The translations under genes and the position numbers were made by a program. The notes beneath the pieces were generated by a model, which was not told the DNA's origin, ran no database searches, and saw only the letters and a program-made list of their open reading frames with translations. From Thermoflavimicrobium dichotomicum (GTDB taxonomy: Bacteria; Bacillota; Bacilli; Thermoactinomycetales; Thermoactinomycetaceae): 64,000 nucleotides of DNA. The stretch covers positions 372,001-436,000 of the forward strand of contig NZ_FORR01000001.1 of assembly GCF_900114055.1 (NCBI RefSeq), in the 5' to 3' direction. Positions 1 through 8,565 of the stretch are shown here, piece after piece; positions within the stretch are counted from its first letter, which is position 1, and each line of letters starts with the position of its first letter.

Positions 1-60
1 GAAAGCGTATGCAGCAATAGCCAGAAAAGCCACTAAGTTGAGTATTTGCAAAGTTGCCAT
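1..60 (-). CDS. Membrane protein N-terminus, possibly FadF-type Fe-S oxidoreductase (partial)
   Basis: Only the first 20 codons lie in the window; the gene runs off the left edge. The ATG at 58-60 is preceded by a strong ribosome-binding site (GGGGAGG, 5 nt away). The visible peptide is one hydrophobic segment, consistent with an N-terminal membrane helix. A perfect FadR-type operator lies about 95 bp upstream. In Bacillus, FadR represses fatty-acid oxidation genes, one of which (fadF) encodes a membrane Fe-S oxidoreductase starting with a hydrophobic helix. The FadF identity is inference from the operator and the hydrophobic start; another fatty-acid-related membrane protein is equally possible. 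Confidence 0.4.
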   Translation of the reverse strand, partial: MATLQILNLVAFLAIAAYAF

Positions 61-152
61 CAGATCCTCCCCTTTCTGACTTCTCCATATAATTATTGAA
101 TGCGCTTCCAGATATTTTGTTGTCATCCGATTCAATTTTATTTTATCACGGA

Positions 153-172
153 ATGAATGAATAATCATTCAT
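153..172. promoter_or_regulatory. FadR (TetR-family) operator
   Basis: A 20-bp element of two perfect 8-bp inverted arms (ATGAATGA / TCATTCAT) around a 4-bp centre. Its core matches the Bacillus FadR consensus TGAATGAMTANTCATTCA at every position. It lies between the partial gene at the left edge and the EthD-like gene, next to an A/T-rich TAAAAT box (minus strand) that could be a -10. FadR is released from such sites by long-chain acyl-CoA, so the partial gene is probably induced by fatty acids. Confidence 0.75.
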
Positions 173-239
173 AATTTATCTTTACAATAAGAAATGTATA
201 TTTCAGAATATTGTTTTAAATAATGGGATATCATGCATG

Positions 240-271
240 TAAAAATCTGCCGGCTATTCTTTAGCCAGCAG
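240..271 (-). terminator. Rho-independent terminator after the EthD-like gene
   Basis: The plus-strand stem CTGC-CGGCTA / TAGCC-AGCAG (247-271) has a 5-nt loop. Read on the minus strand it is followed by ATTTTTAC, so it ends transcription of the gene at 349-690. Confidence 0.7.
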
Positions 272-348
272 TGGTTCTTTGCTTTTTATAGGAAAATAAT
301 AAATATAAGTACTCTTTTTACAATCGTGGATAATAATATATAATGACC

Positions 349-690
349 TTATACTCTAACACCCGAATAAACCGATTCTTTTCCTACATAAGCTGTAATA
401 TACTCACCAGCTACTTCCAGCATTTTCCCAACCAGTTCTATGCCTTCATGACTATGTATAGCGCTTTCAAAAGCTTCTGGACTCTCAAAATAAATTTCCG
501 CTAACATTGAGTAGTTTTTTTCCTTCTGATGATCCCTTTCCGCACTGATACCGGATGGAAACAAATGGGTAACACCTACTTTTATCACTCCATTGATCTT
601 TAATAATTTCGGAAGAAATTCATGATAGTAAAAATCCTCAAAAGATGACATATCTGGAATTTCTTTATACAAAGTAATGATCTTATACAA
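349..690 (-). CDS. EthD-family small protein
   Basis: A 113-residue protein of the size and pattern of the EthD family (dimeric alpha/beta barrel). It has an early MYKIITLYK strand, a central helix starting at SFEDFYYHEFLP, and a YFESPEAFESAI segment typical of these folds. The start is TTG at 688-690, 6 nt after GGGGAG. Many relatives sit near degradative operons but have no settled enzymatic role. The promoter region (around 750-763) holds a perfect 14-bp palindrome, TATATAGCTATATA, that may be an operator or simply A/T-rich promoter sequence. It is monocistronic between two terminators, so no link to the lysine genes is proven. Confidence 0.6.
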   Translation of the reverse strand: MYKIITLYKEIPDMSSFEDFYYHEFLPKLLKINGVIKVGVTHLFPSGISAERDHQKEKNYSMLAEIYFESPEAFESAIHSHEGIELVGKMLEVAGEYITAYVGKESVYSGVRV

Positions 691-811
691 ACGTCTCCCC
701 TCTTTCTCTCTATTTGATTGGAAATAAATAAATGATTACATTGATTTTATATAGCTATATATTGTGTAAATATAATATTATATAAGATCGTGTTCTTTAA
801 TCAATAATTTA

Positions 812-847
812 TTTAAAAAATAACGCACAGGATTCATCCCCGTGCGT
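812..847 (-). terminator. Terminator of the lysine-degradation operon
   Basis: Arms ACGCAC (823-828) and GTGCGT (842-847) are extended by an inner GGAT/ATCC pair. On the minus strand they are followed by TATTTTTTAAAT. It lies about 100 nt after the kamE stop and ends the kdd-to-kamE transcript. Confidence 0.8.
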
Positions 848-943
848 ATGGTCCCATCGCAGGCCACGCAAAAATGACCTTAAGCTGATTCTTCGATAAA
901 TTTGTCCATCGATCTTAATGAACACTGCTCACATTTAAGCTTT

Positions 944-1693
944 TCATTTCTTCTGTTCCCGTTTTGCAATCTCCTGGACAAAATAAGAGGCAACTTGCGG
1001 TGCTAAACTGCCTGGACCAAAACCAGCATCAAATCCCAGTTCCAATGCCAGTTCATGACTAATGCGTGGGCCGCCACAGATTAAAATGAAACGATCACGC
1101 AGGCCTTCTACTTCCAACAGTTCAACGAGGTGAGTCAAGTTTGTAACATGAACTCCTTTCTGGGTCACCACTTGGGAAACAAGCAACACATCGGCATTTA
1201 ATTCAATCGCTTTTTTGATCAGTTCTTCATTCGGAACTTGACTGCCCAAATTATAAGCGTCGATTTCGGGATAACGTTCCAAACCGTATTCTCCATGATA
1301 CCCTTTCATATTCATAATGGCATCGATGCCCACTGTATGAGCATCCGTTCCTGTACATGCTCCAACCACTACGATTTTTCGACCGATTTTTTCACGAATG
1401 TACTGATTGATTTCATAAAAGTTCATTACCTTGCTTTCCACTTTTGGAACACGAATCTGAGTATAGTCTACGGTATGCTGGCATTTTCCATAGACAATGA
1501 AAAAGCTAAACCCTTCACCCAAATCTTTCATATGATAAACCTGTGGCTCATCCATCCCCATCTTTGCTGCCAGCTGTCGTGCTGCTTCTCTGGCTTCCTC
1601 CCCGTAGGGAACGGGCAAGGTAAAGCTGAGTTGCACCATTCCATCATTGAGTGTGTCACCATATGGTTTAACTCGTGTAAAATCAACGTTCAT
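944..1693 (-). CDS. kamE: Lysine 5,6-aminomutase beta subunit
   Basis: Cobalamin- and PLP-binding small subunit (249 aa) of D-lysine 5,6-aminomutase, which moves the terminal amino group of beta-lysine or D-lysine to the adjacent carbon. The B12-binding motif DAHTVG is at residues 117-122, with H119 as the lower cobalt ligand. K130 (in MNMKGYHG) sits eleven residues later, at the spacing of His133 and the PLP Schiff-base Lys144 in the characterised clostridial enzyme. A Rossmann-like domain with GGPR and GFGPG loops fills the C-terminal half. The ATG overlaps the end of kamD by 11 bp and has GGGAGGGA upstream, indicating translational coupling. Last gene of the operon. Confidence 0.95.
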   Translation of the reverse strand: MNVDFTRVKPYGDTLNDGMVQLSFTLPVPYGEEAREAARQLAAKMGMDEPQVYHMKDLGEGFSFFIVYGKCQHTVDYTQIRVPKVESKVMNFYEINQYIREKIGRKIVVVGACTGTDAHTVGIDAIMNMKGYHGEYGLERYPEIDAYNLGSQVPNEELIKKAIELNADVLLVSQVVTQKGVHVTNLTHLVELLEVEGLRDRFILICGGPRISHELALELGFDAGFGPGSLAPQVASYFVQEIAKREQKK

Positions 1694-3272
1694 ACGTTGA
1701 TCCCTCCCGCTGCGGAAGCCCCAACTGTTGTCTCAATTCTTCTTCAAAGGGATTATAGTAATCGGGTTCACGCTCAATAACTCCACGCAAGCCTTTTCCT
1801 CCTGTGATCGAACGCTTCACATCGGCCAACATCCCTCTTTCCAAAGCTGCAAATAAACCGATTCGTTTTATTTCCTCCAACATCTCAACCGCTTTTTGCA
1901 GCACTTCTTGAGCCCGTCGTTCAATACGGCCTCCTGGCTTAAAGAAAATTTCTTCACTCAAGTGACGTGCATTGTTGAAAATATACGCTGCGCTTTCAAT
2001 GGCCAGTTGCCGATCATGAATATGAGGCGTATGCATGGCCTCGGTCATCATCCCCAGAAGTTGAATGCCCTGGTTTGTTAAAATGCTAACCAAATTAAAC
2101 ATGGCATCCTGGATATGTCCCCTGAAAATATTCCCCGTCATATGCTTCGTTGGTGGCATATATTTCAGTGGAGCATCCGGAAAAATTTGCCGCGCCATTT
2201 GTGCCTGCGCCAATTCCATCAGAAAACCATCTTCAATCTCTGGGTTCATCTCAAAAGCATGACCCAGTCCCATTTGTTCGGGAGGTAAACCGGCAAGTAA
2301 TGCAAACTGCTCATTGATAAATTGTGATGCCAATACGGTATGCGCTGCTTCCACGGCATCTGCTGTCGTTAGATAATTATCCTCACCCGTGTTGATCACA
2401 ATTCCGGCGAAACTGTTAATCATGCGTGAAAATGCCTGGTCAATCAAAGTACGTTGCATATTGATATCTCGAAACAATATGCCGTACAATGCATCATTCA
2501 ACATCACATCCAGCCGCTCCAAGGCCCCCATCGCTGCAATCTCTGGCATACAGAGCCCTGAACAATAGTTACACAAACGGATATAACGTCCCACTTCTTC
2601 ACCTACTTCATCCAAAGCTTTACGCATGATACGGAAATTTTCTTGCGTTGCATACGTTCCACCATACCCTTCGCGTGTAGCCCCATAGGGGACATAGTCG
2701 AGCAAACTTTGCCCCGTACTGCGAATAACCGCAATAATATCTGCTCCCTGGCGAGCCGCCGATTTCCCTTGTACCACATCTTCATAGATATCTCCTGTTG
2801 CCACAATCACATATAGATATGGCCTTTTCCCCTCCCCTAAACGCTGAATCAATTGCTCTCGCTGCAAGCGGTTGTCACGAATCCGAGCCAGACCCTGATG
2901 GGCTAACTCTCTTCCTTTGTCTACAATCATCCGTGGATCACTCGGAGGGATGTCCGTTAAATCAATCGTACCTCCAGCCACTTGCTCAGCAATGGTTTGT
3001 GCTTCCTGGCTGTAATACAGCATGGCATTAATCACCCAAAAAGCTACGCCTTTATTGAGGACTCCTTTCTCAACCAAATGATCCACCACCACATTGGGAA
3101 GCGGAACCCCATCTGCATCAACACCATCTATCCCCATCAAACGAAGCACCGTTCTCTCTATCGCTACAGTGGTCCGTTCCGAAATAAATTGGTCAACATC
3201 TTGAGCAATCGCCCTGGCCGCTTCTCGAGCTCGTCGAATCTGTCTCTCATCGAGTCTCAGTTTCTGCTCCAT
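1683..3272 (-). CDS. kamD: Lysine 5,6-aminomutase alpha subunit
   Basis: Large TIM-barrel subunit (529 aa) that forms the substrate and PLP pocket of lysine 5,6-aminomutase together with KamE. I chose the ATG at 3270-3272 (MEQKLRLDER) because it follows AGGGAGGGGGATTGGC directly; a longer frame to 3317 lacks a ribosome-binding site and would overlap the upstream gene further. Length matches the family, and conserved stretches such as YGATREGYGGTYATQENF are present. The start overlaps the end of the preceding MutS-like gene by 26 bp, as expected for a tightly coupled operon. Confidence 0.93.
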   Translation of the reverse strand: MEQKLRLDERQIRRAREAARAIAQDVDQFISERTTVAIERTVLRLMGIDGVDADGVPLPNVVVDHLVEKGVLNKGVAFWVINAMLYYSQEAQTIAEQVAGGTIDLTDIPPSDPRMIVDKGRELAHQGLARIRDNRLQREQLIQRLGEGKRPYLYVIVATGDIYEDVVQGKSAARQGADIIAVIRSTGQSLLDYVPYGATREGYGGTYATQENFRIMRKALDEVGEEVGRYIRLCNYCSGLCMPEIAAMGALERLDVMLNDALYGILFRDINMQRTLIDQAFSRMINSFAGIVINTGEDNYLTTADAVEAAHTVLASQFINEQFALLAGLPPEQMGLGHAFEMNPEIEDGFLMELAQAQMARQIFPDAPLKYMPPTKHMTGNIFRGHIQDAMFNLVSILTNQGIQLLGMMTEAMHTPHIHDRQLAIESAAYIFNNARHLSEEIFFKPGGRIERRAQEVLQKAVEMLEEIKRIGLFAALERGMLADVKRSITGGKGLRGVIEREPDYYNPFEEELRQQLGLPQREGSTYER

Positions 3273-4899
3273 GCCAATCCCCCTCCCTTTGCATCCGCCT
3301 TCTCGCTTCCTCCACAATCAATGAAGGCAATCCCAATCTTTCAGCCAGAATCAAGGCTTGTTCTGGAATTGTGTCACCCGCTTCCAATGGCAATAGACGA
3401 TAATCCATTTGTTCCTGCAAAGAGCGAGCAATCTCTTCACCATGTCCAAAATGGACATGCCAATCCCCCAAATTTTTCAATCCGCCCATGCGATATCCGC
3501 GAATTCCCTCTACTTGTACCACATCACGAAAATGAGTCACATGCACTGCATAATATCCTTGATCCACCAGGTAGCGTGTCACGGCTACAGATAAAGCTGA
3601 GCCTTCGACTGGATTGGTTCCTCGCCCGATTTCATCCAGCAAAAGCAAGCCGATGGTATGATTTTGCAAATATCCACTCAAACGAACCATTTCCGCTCCA
3701 AAGGTACTCAAACCTTTTTTTACATCTTGTTGATCCCCCATCAAACTGGCTATCCAAGAAAACAAAGGCAAGCGGCAAGTATTGGCTGGAACAAAGAATC
3801 CATACTGCGCCAAGGCCACAATCATTCCGATTGTTTTTAAGGTTACCGTTTTCCCGCCCATATTGGGGCCAATAATGATGGTGACTCCTGGTTTGATTTC
3901 CAGATCAATGGGGATAAACGAAGATTGTTGTTCCTCTAACTGTATGGCAATGAGAGGATGAATACCTCCTTCAATGACCAATGATTCATCTGATAATTCC
4001 GGCTTCACTCCTTGCCAACTTTCTGCTGCCCGAACCCGTGCCCAAAGTAAATCAAAAGATACGATTTTCTCTTCTGTTTGCTTCAACCACTCCAGATAGG
4101 GCTGAAAAAAAGCGGTTAACTTTTCGAGTACTTTTTGTTCCAATTGCTCAATCATCCGGTTCCAATTCATTTGCTCCTGCTGTAAAACTTCTTGCTCTTT
4201 CGACGGTTTTAGGACAAAAATACGATCATAAACCGTCTCACGAACCAACTGAACCTGATCATCCTGTAACAGCGCTTGCTCTTCCTCTGTCCCCCGTTGA
4301 ACAACCCATTCGCGAAAACGATTCCGCCGAATGGAACATTTTTCTTCAATGGCCTGGGCTCGCAACTCATTTTGCTTCTGTATTTCTCTTTCAATAGCTG
4401 TTCGTTGCTGCCGCGCTTCTTTCAGTTCAGGATCAAATTCATCATAGAGCGCAAAGGAAGGCTGGAGTGGCTCAAAGGGGTTTAATTGACGAAGAAGCAA
4501 TTCACATGTACCGATTTCCGCTTGGGTAAAAGAAAATCGATTCAATCCTATTTCTTGCAAACTTCGCATCCATATATAGCTGTGCCACAAAAATTGTTTC
4601 AGCTGGAACCATTCTGTCAGACTGGGAACTTCCTTGCTTTTCATTTGATCAATGATTCCATCGATGTCAGGAAGATGCTCCAAAGCGGATCGGATGACCG
4701 AAGTCTGATTTGGATGCATAAGGAATTCCCTTTGCAATATCTCCTGTTCATCCAGTAACTGCTTCCACTCTTTTTCTTGTCCCGGCAAAAAGGGAGGGAG
4801 GTTCCGAGCCTTTCGTTTTCCGACCAACGTATATGGTTGGAAACGGGACAACAATTCATCAAACAATATATCCTTTCTCGTCTCTTCATCCATCCACAT
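3247..4899 (-). CDS. kamC: MutS-family ATPase of the lysine aminomutase operon (KamC-like)
   Basis: A 550-aa protein with a MutS-type ATPase domain in its C-terminal half: Walker A GPNMGGKTVTLKT, Walker B LLLLDEIGRGTNP, then a conserved HVTHFRD histidine. The N-terminal half is largely helical, and the MutS mismatch-recognition domain is absent. MutS-like genes are regular members of lysine 5,6-aminomutase clusters (kamC in clostridia), where they are thought to help maintain or reactivate the B12 enzyme; that role is inferred, not proven. The start (ATG 4897-4899, MWMDEETRKD) follows GGGGAG by 6 nt and lies after the kamB stop, which is why I prefer it to the longer frame. Confidence 0.82.
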   Translation of the reverse strand: MWMDEETRKDILFDELLSRFQPYTLVGKRKARNLPPFLPGQEKEWKQLLDEQEILQREFLMHPNQTSVIRSALEHLPDIDGIIDQMKSKEVPSLTEWFQLKQFLWHSYIWMRSLQEIGLNRFSFTQAEIGTCELLLRQLNPFEPLQPSFALYDEFDPELKEARQQRTAIEREIQKQNELRAQAIEEKCSIRRNRFREWVVQRGTEEEQALLQDDQVQLVRETVYDRIFVLKPSKEQEVLQQEQMNWNRMIEQLEQKVLEKLTAFFQPYLEWLKQTEEKIVSFDLLWARVRAAESWQGVKPELSDESLVIEGGIHPLIAIQLEEQQSSFIPIDLEIKPGVTIIIGPNMGGKTVTLKTIGMIVALAQYGFFVPANTCRLPLFSWIASLMGDQQDVKKGLSTFGAEMVRLSGYLQNHTIGLLLLDEIGRGTNPVEGSALSVAVTRYLVDQGYYAVHVTHFRDVVQVEGIRGYRMGGLKNLGDWHVHFGHGEEIARSLQEQMDYRLLPLEAGDTIPEQALILAERLGLPSLIVEEARRRMQREGDWHGAETETR

Positions 4900-4915
4900 G
4901 TTTTTCTCCCCTTGA

Positions 4916-5947
4916 TCAACCATCTGGTTCATTTTCTCGCATACAATCAATAACAGGTAATGGGGAACAGATGGGCTCCAGCCATTGTTTCATCTCACTC
5001 GAAGAGTAAGAAAAGCCCTCTGGAGAAACGGGATTGATCGCCACTCCCAATAAACGAATGGGAGTAAGCACTTCGATCTTTCCACCCATACGAAAAAATT
5101 GGCGTAATGATGATAGGGACACAAAGGCATGCGTTGGACTTGGGAGATATAATGTCAAACCCCACCGTAACTGAATCCATTGCCGTAGAGTGCGATCCGT
5201 CAAGGCGCCAGGAACAATGATTGCCTGCCACTTCTTCATTTGACAGATCTTTTTCCAATCGGCTTGCAAGAGAGAAGAGACCGGCAGTGGCTCCCAATCC
5301 CCCTCGATTTGGCCATACAAACAGGCTTCCATTTGAGCTTTTTGAATCCACTTACGAGTCTCTTCTTCCTCACATCGAGGTAAACGAAACAGCTGAATGA
5401 CTTCTTCTGCCTTCGTTATTACTTGAGAAAGCGAATTTCCCAAACTGGCACCTACTACCAAGATCGTTGCAACCGTAATGAATGGACTGGCTGATGTTTT
5501 TCGATCATATGCTCCATCGACCAGGGTAATATCAACGCCTGCTTCTTTCATATCCCGAATCACTCGGTTAATCCCCGATAAGGTCGGGATTCCTGCCAGT
5601 TTTATGGTCGTATCTCTTCGTGCCTTCGCAATAAATGTTTCCCCCAGAATACTTTCTACACCTGTACTCCCCAACACTTCCCAATGTCCAGCATGAAGGT
5701 CAATCAAGGCACCCGCAGTAGCCACAATCGCATCTGCCGGTACCTCGATGGCTGGTTTGGGTCTTCCACTCCAAACATCCCGTTCTTCTCCGTCAACCCC
5801 GATACTTGCAACACCTAATCGGCAGTGATCTTTCAGCTCTTGGATGAGAGCATTACATACTGTTGTTTTTCCAACGTTTTTGGCCAGACCAATAATGGAT
5901 ACAGAATCGATTTGCTGTCCCTTTATTTGCTGAAGAAAATGTCTCAT
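4916..5947 (-). CDS. kamB: P-loop protein of the lysine aminomutase operon (KamB-like)
   Basis: A 343-aa protein whose N-terminus carries a P-loop, GLAKNVGKTT (residues about 20-29), followed by a GVDGEERD segment, suggesting an NTPase related to metallochaperones and dethiobiotin synthetase-like folds. It stands where kamB is found in clostridial lysine-fermentation clusters, next to the MutS-like kamC. A function in cofactor handling or enzyme reactivation fits that context but is not established. The start is 7 nt after the kamA stop with only a weak ribosome-binding site, so translation is probably coupled to kamA. Confidence 0.75.
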   Translation of the reverse strand: MRHFLQQIKGQQIDSVSIIGLAKNVGKTTVCNALIQELKDHCRLGVASIGVDGEERDVWSGRPKPAIEVPADAIVATAGALIDLHAGHWEVLGSTGVESILGETFIAKARRDTTIKLAGIPTLSGINRVIRDMKEAGVDITLVDGAYDRKTSASPFITVATILVVGASLGNSLSQVITKAEEVIQLFRLPRCEEEETRKWIQKAQMEACLYGQIEGDWEPLPVSSLLQADWKKICQMKKWQAIIVPGALTDRTLRQWIQLRWGLTLYLPSPTHAFVSLSSLRQFFRMGGKIEVLTPIRLLGVAINPVSPEGFSYSSSEMKQWLEPICSPLPVIDCMRENEPDG

Positions 5948-5954
5948 TTTCCAA

Positions 5955-7271
5955 TCACTTTTCTCCCATCTTATCTTCTGCTGCTGCTAACTCTACTGCT
6001 GCTTTTTCCTTTTGTTTTAACAATAGACGCCGTTCTTCGCGGGAAAGTTCTTTCGGTTCCAAATTGATTCGTTGATCACTCATTAAAGCTGCCACTCCAA
6101 CTTGTTCCCCAACCGATCTGCAATATTCACAATTAACTGAATCATGCGGTTTGTAATTTTCCGGTTCTGGATAACTGGTAATCACGCCTTCAAAGTTGCG
6201 TAGTACTGTTTTGGTCGGGCTTTGCGAAATAATATAGTTGGGTGAAAGCGGAATTTTACCGCCGCCGCCAGGTGCATCCACCACAAATGTAGGTACAGCA
6301 TAACCGGAAGTATGGCCACGTAAGTACTCAATAATCTCCAATCCCTTGGATACGGGCGCACGGAAGTGTCCAATTCCCATCGACAAGTCACATTGATAGA
6401 TATAGTATGGACGAACGCGAATTTTCACCAGTTCATGCATGAGCTTTTTCATGACATGAGGACAATCATTAATGCCAGCCAAAATGACCGATTGATTTCC
6501 AAGTGGTACTCCTGCATCTGCCAACATTTCACAAGCCCGTTTTGCCTCAGGGGTGATCTCCTTTGGATGATTAAAATGAGTGTTCAGCCAAATCGGATGA
6601 TACTTTCTCAAAATATTGCACAGGTTTTCGGTAATCCGTTGCGGGAAAACAACAGGGGCTCTGGTTCCAATCCGAATAATTTCCACATGAGGAATTTCAC
6701 GAAGATTTTTTAGCAAATATTCCAAAATACGGTCATTGACCAGTAAACCGTCTCCTCCTGATAAAAGAACATCACGCACCGTTTTAGTGTTGCGAATATA
6801 TTCAATACATGCATCCATTTGTTTTTTGGGTACGCCCATCCCAATCTGTCCCGAAAAACGGCGACGTGTACAATAGCGGCAGTACATGGAACATTGATTT
6901 GTAATCAAGAATAAGACCCGATCAGGATAACGATGCGTTAATCCCGGAACCGGGGAATCCGTATCCTCCAACAGAGGATCTTCCATATCATAAACCGTAC
7001 GATACAGCTCAGAAGATACTGGAACTGATTGCATACGAATAGGATCTTTCGGATCATCCGGATCCATCAACATCGCATAATAAGGCGTAATATTGAGTGG
7101 AATGGTTTGCTTCGAAATCTTCACTCCTTCAATTTCCTCTGGAGTTAGATGAATCACCTTACTCAACTCATCATACGTCCGAATCGTATGGGTTAGTTGC
7201 CATAACCAATCATTCCACTGCTCTTCGGTCACGTCTTGCCACAACTCGATTTTTCGCCAATCTCTTCTCAC
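5955..7271 (-). CDS. kamA: L-lysine 2,3-aminomutase (radical SAM)
   Basis: Converts L-lysine to L-beta-lysine, the first step of the pathway. The radical-SAM cluster motif CxxxCxxC is at C127, C131 and C134 (CSMYCRYC). The PLP-binding lysine is K339 in DAPGGGGK. A C-terminal CEYC pair fits the structural zinc site of this enzyme. Full length at 438 aa. The start is GTG at 7269-7271, downstream of AAAGGGGG; spacing is a little long, so the exact start is less sure than the identity. It lies 21 nt after kdd. Confidence 0.95.
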   Translation of the reverse strand: MRRDWRKIELWQDVTEEQWNDWLWQLTHTIRTYDELSKVIHLTPEEIEGVKISKQTIPLNITPYYAMLMDPDDPKDPIRMQSVPVSSELYRTVYDMEDPLLEDTDSPVPGLTHRYPDRVLFLITNQCSMYCRYCTRRRFSGQIGMGVPKKQMDACIEYIRNTKTVRDVLLSGGDGLLVNDRILEYLLKNLREIPHVEIIRIGTRAPVVFPQRITENLCNILRKYHPIWLNTHFNHPKEITPEAKRACEMLADAGVPLGNQSVILAGINDCPHVMKKLMHELVKIRVRPYYIYQCDLSMGIGHFRAPVSKGLEIIEYLRGHTSGYAVPTFVVDAPGGGGKIPLSPNYIISQSPTKTVLRNFEGVITSYPEPENYKPHDSVNCEYCRSVGEQVGVAALMSDQRINLEPKELSREERRLLLKQKEKAAVELAAAEDKMGEK

Positions 7272-7292
7272 TTTTGCCGGCGCCCCCTTTAT

Positions 7293-8345
7293 TTAATGAG
7301 ATGCATAACGAGCAACGAACAACTCTCTCAACGGTTTCGATTCTCTCAGTGTCTGGATCGTCAATTCTGCGTGTCCTTTGGCATAACCGTTTCCAATCAG
7401 CATCTGCACATCTTTTCCTACTCCCTCTGCTCCCAATGCAGCTGCAGTAAAGCGAACAGCCATACTGAAGAAATAAACCAAACCACCCTCACGTGTGATT
7501 AAAATCGATGACAACTCCGTATTTGGGACATTGACACAGTTAATGGTCAAATCAGCCAATTTGCCATCTGTCACTTTTGTTACGGCTTCCAATACTGCAA
7601 CCGGATTGGTAGCATCTACACAAATGATTTCATGTGCCATTTGTAACTGGTGAATCTCCTGACAAGCGTCTTCATTTGCTTCCAGCGCGATTACCCGGCC
7701 ATCTTTTCCGGCTTTCTTCCAGGCATGATACAAACTTAGCAGTCCTGACTTCCCGCCCGCTCCCAAAACAACTACCACATGATCAGGTTGAACCAATCGG
7801 GATGTTTGTGCTGGAGCACCACACACATCTAAAGCGGCCAGTGCTACTGTTTCCGGCAAATCTTCAGGCAGTACCGCATAGGGTCCACTTGCAAATAAAA
7901 TGGCTTTTCCACTTACCTTGAGTTGACCCGTTTTCAGATCTACATGCTGAATCTCTTCCAGTCTTAAAGGGGTTAGTGTTAATGAGACCAAAGTAGCAAT
8001 CCTGCTTCCTGCTTGCAGATTAGTATGCGGAAAATGAGATCCAATCTGTTCGACTCGCCCAATCAGCATCCCGCCAGAACCTGTGACGGGATTGTGCATT
8101 TTTCCCCGTTCTCTTACGATGGACAAAATTTTTTGTTTGATTTTCTCTTCGTTTCCCTTTGCTTCTTCTTTCAACTGCGCAAAGGAAGCGGAATCAATAT
8201 TCAAACGCTCGACATTAATGAGTAATTCATTGGCATAAATTACTGGAGTTGCATCCAACTTCCACGCTGGCTGTGGCAACACCCCTATGGGTTCACAGAC
8301 CCGATGCAATCCATAAGGATGTCCGATTAAAGAGGTCTTTTCCAA
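7293..8345 (-). CDS. kdd: L-erythro-3,5-diaminohexanoate dehydrogenase
   Basis: NAD(P)-dependent oxidative deamination of 3,5-diaminohexanoate, the product of lysine 5,6-aminomutase. A medium-chain dehydrogenase-like fold is visible: GroES-like N-terminal half, then a Rossmann motif GAGGKSG (around residue 195) and a second conserved stretch, NCVNVPNTE. I place the start at TTG 8343-8345 (MEKTSLIGHPYG, 350 aa), 8 nt after a near-perfect AGGAGGTGA. The alternative GTG 12 nt upstream lies inside that ribosome-binding site. First gene of the operon, directly behind a sigma-54 promoter. Confidence 0.9.
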   Translation of the reverse strand: MEKTSLIGHPYGLHRVCEPIGVLPQPAWKLDATPVIYANELLINVERLNIDSASFAQLKEEAKGNEEKIKQKILSIVRERGKMHNPVTGSGGMLIGRVEQIGSHFPHTNLQAGSRIATLVSLTLTPLRLEEIQHVDLKTGQLKVSGKAILFASGPYAVLPEDLPETVALAALDVCGAPAQTSRLVQPDHVVVVLGAGGKSGLLSLYHAWKKAGKDGRVIALEANEDACQEIHQLQMAHEIICVDATNPVAVLEAVTKVTDGKLADLTINCVNVPNTELSSILITREGGLVYFFSMAVRFTAAALGAEGVGKDVQMLIGNGYAKGHAELTIQTLRESKPLRELFVARYASH

Positions 8346-8373
8346 AGCCTCTCTCACCTCCTCGCCCTTATAT

Positions 8374-8392
8374 AATGCAAAAATGATGCCAA
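8374..8392 (-). promoter_or_regulatory. Sigma-54 (-24/-12) promoter of the kdd-kam operon
   Basis: On the minus strand TTGGCATCATTTTTGCAT gives the -24 GG and -12 GC with exactly 10 bp between them, matching the consensus TGGCAC-N5-TTGC. Initiation about 12 nt downstream would leave a leader of about 20 nt before the TTG start of kdd. Expression would require an enhancer-binding activator, which is encoded next door at 8566-9987. Confidence 0.85.
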
Positions 8393-8435
8393 TACAAAAT
8401 AGTCAGTTTTTACTTTCTATTCCAAATAAAATAAA

Positions 8436-8458
8436 GAAAAAATGCCGATTTTTCGGCA
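8436..8458 (-). terminator. Terminator of the sigma-54 activator gene
   Basis: A six-base stem TGCCGA / TCGGCA (8443-8458) has a 4-nt loop. On the minus strand it is followed by TTTTTTCTTT. It insulates the kdd promoter from read-through. Confidence 0.8.
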
Positions 8459-8468
8459 CTTACAGCTT

Positions 8469-8501
8469 GTTGACATTTCCGTTATATACTGGTTTGTCAA
8501 C
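8469..8501. promoter_or_regulatory. Candidate upstream activator site for the kdd promoter
   Basis: An interrupted perfect palindrome, GTTGACA-N19-TGTCAAC. It is centred about 100 bp upstream of the sigma-54 promoter and downstream of the activator stop codon, which is the usual place and geometry for an enhancer bound by a Fis-type HTH dimer. The assignment is by position and symmetry only. Confidence 0.45.
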
Positions 8502-8565
8502 ACCCTAAAATGCTAAAAAATCGACATTCAATTTGTAATTCATGTTCTTTTGGATAACGGGTTCC

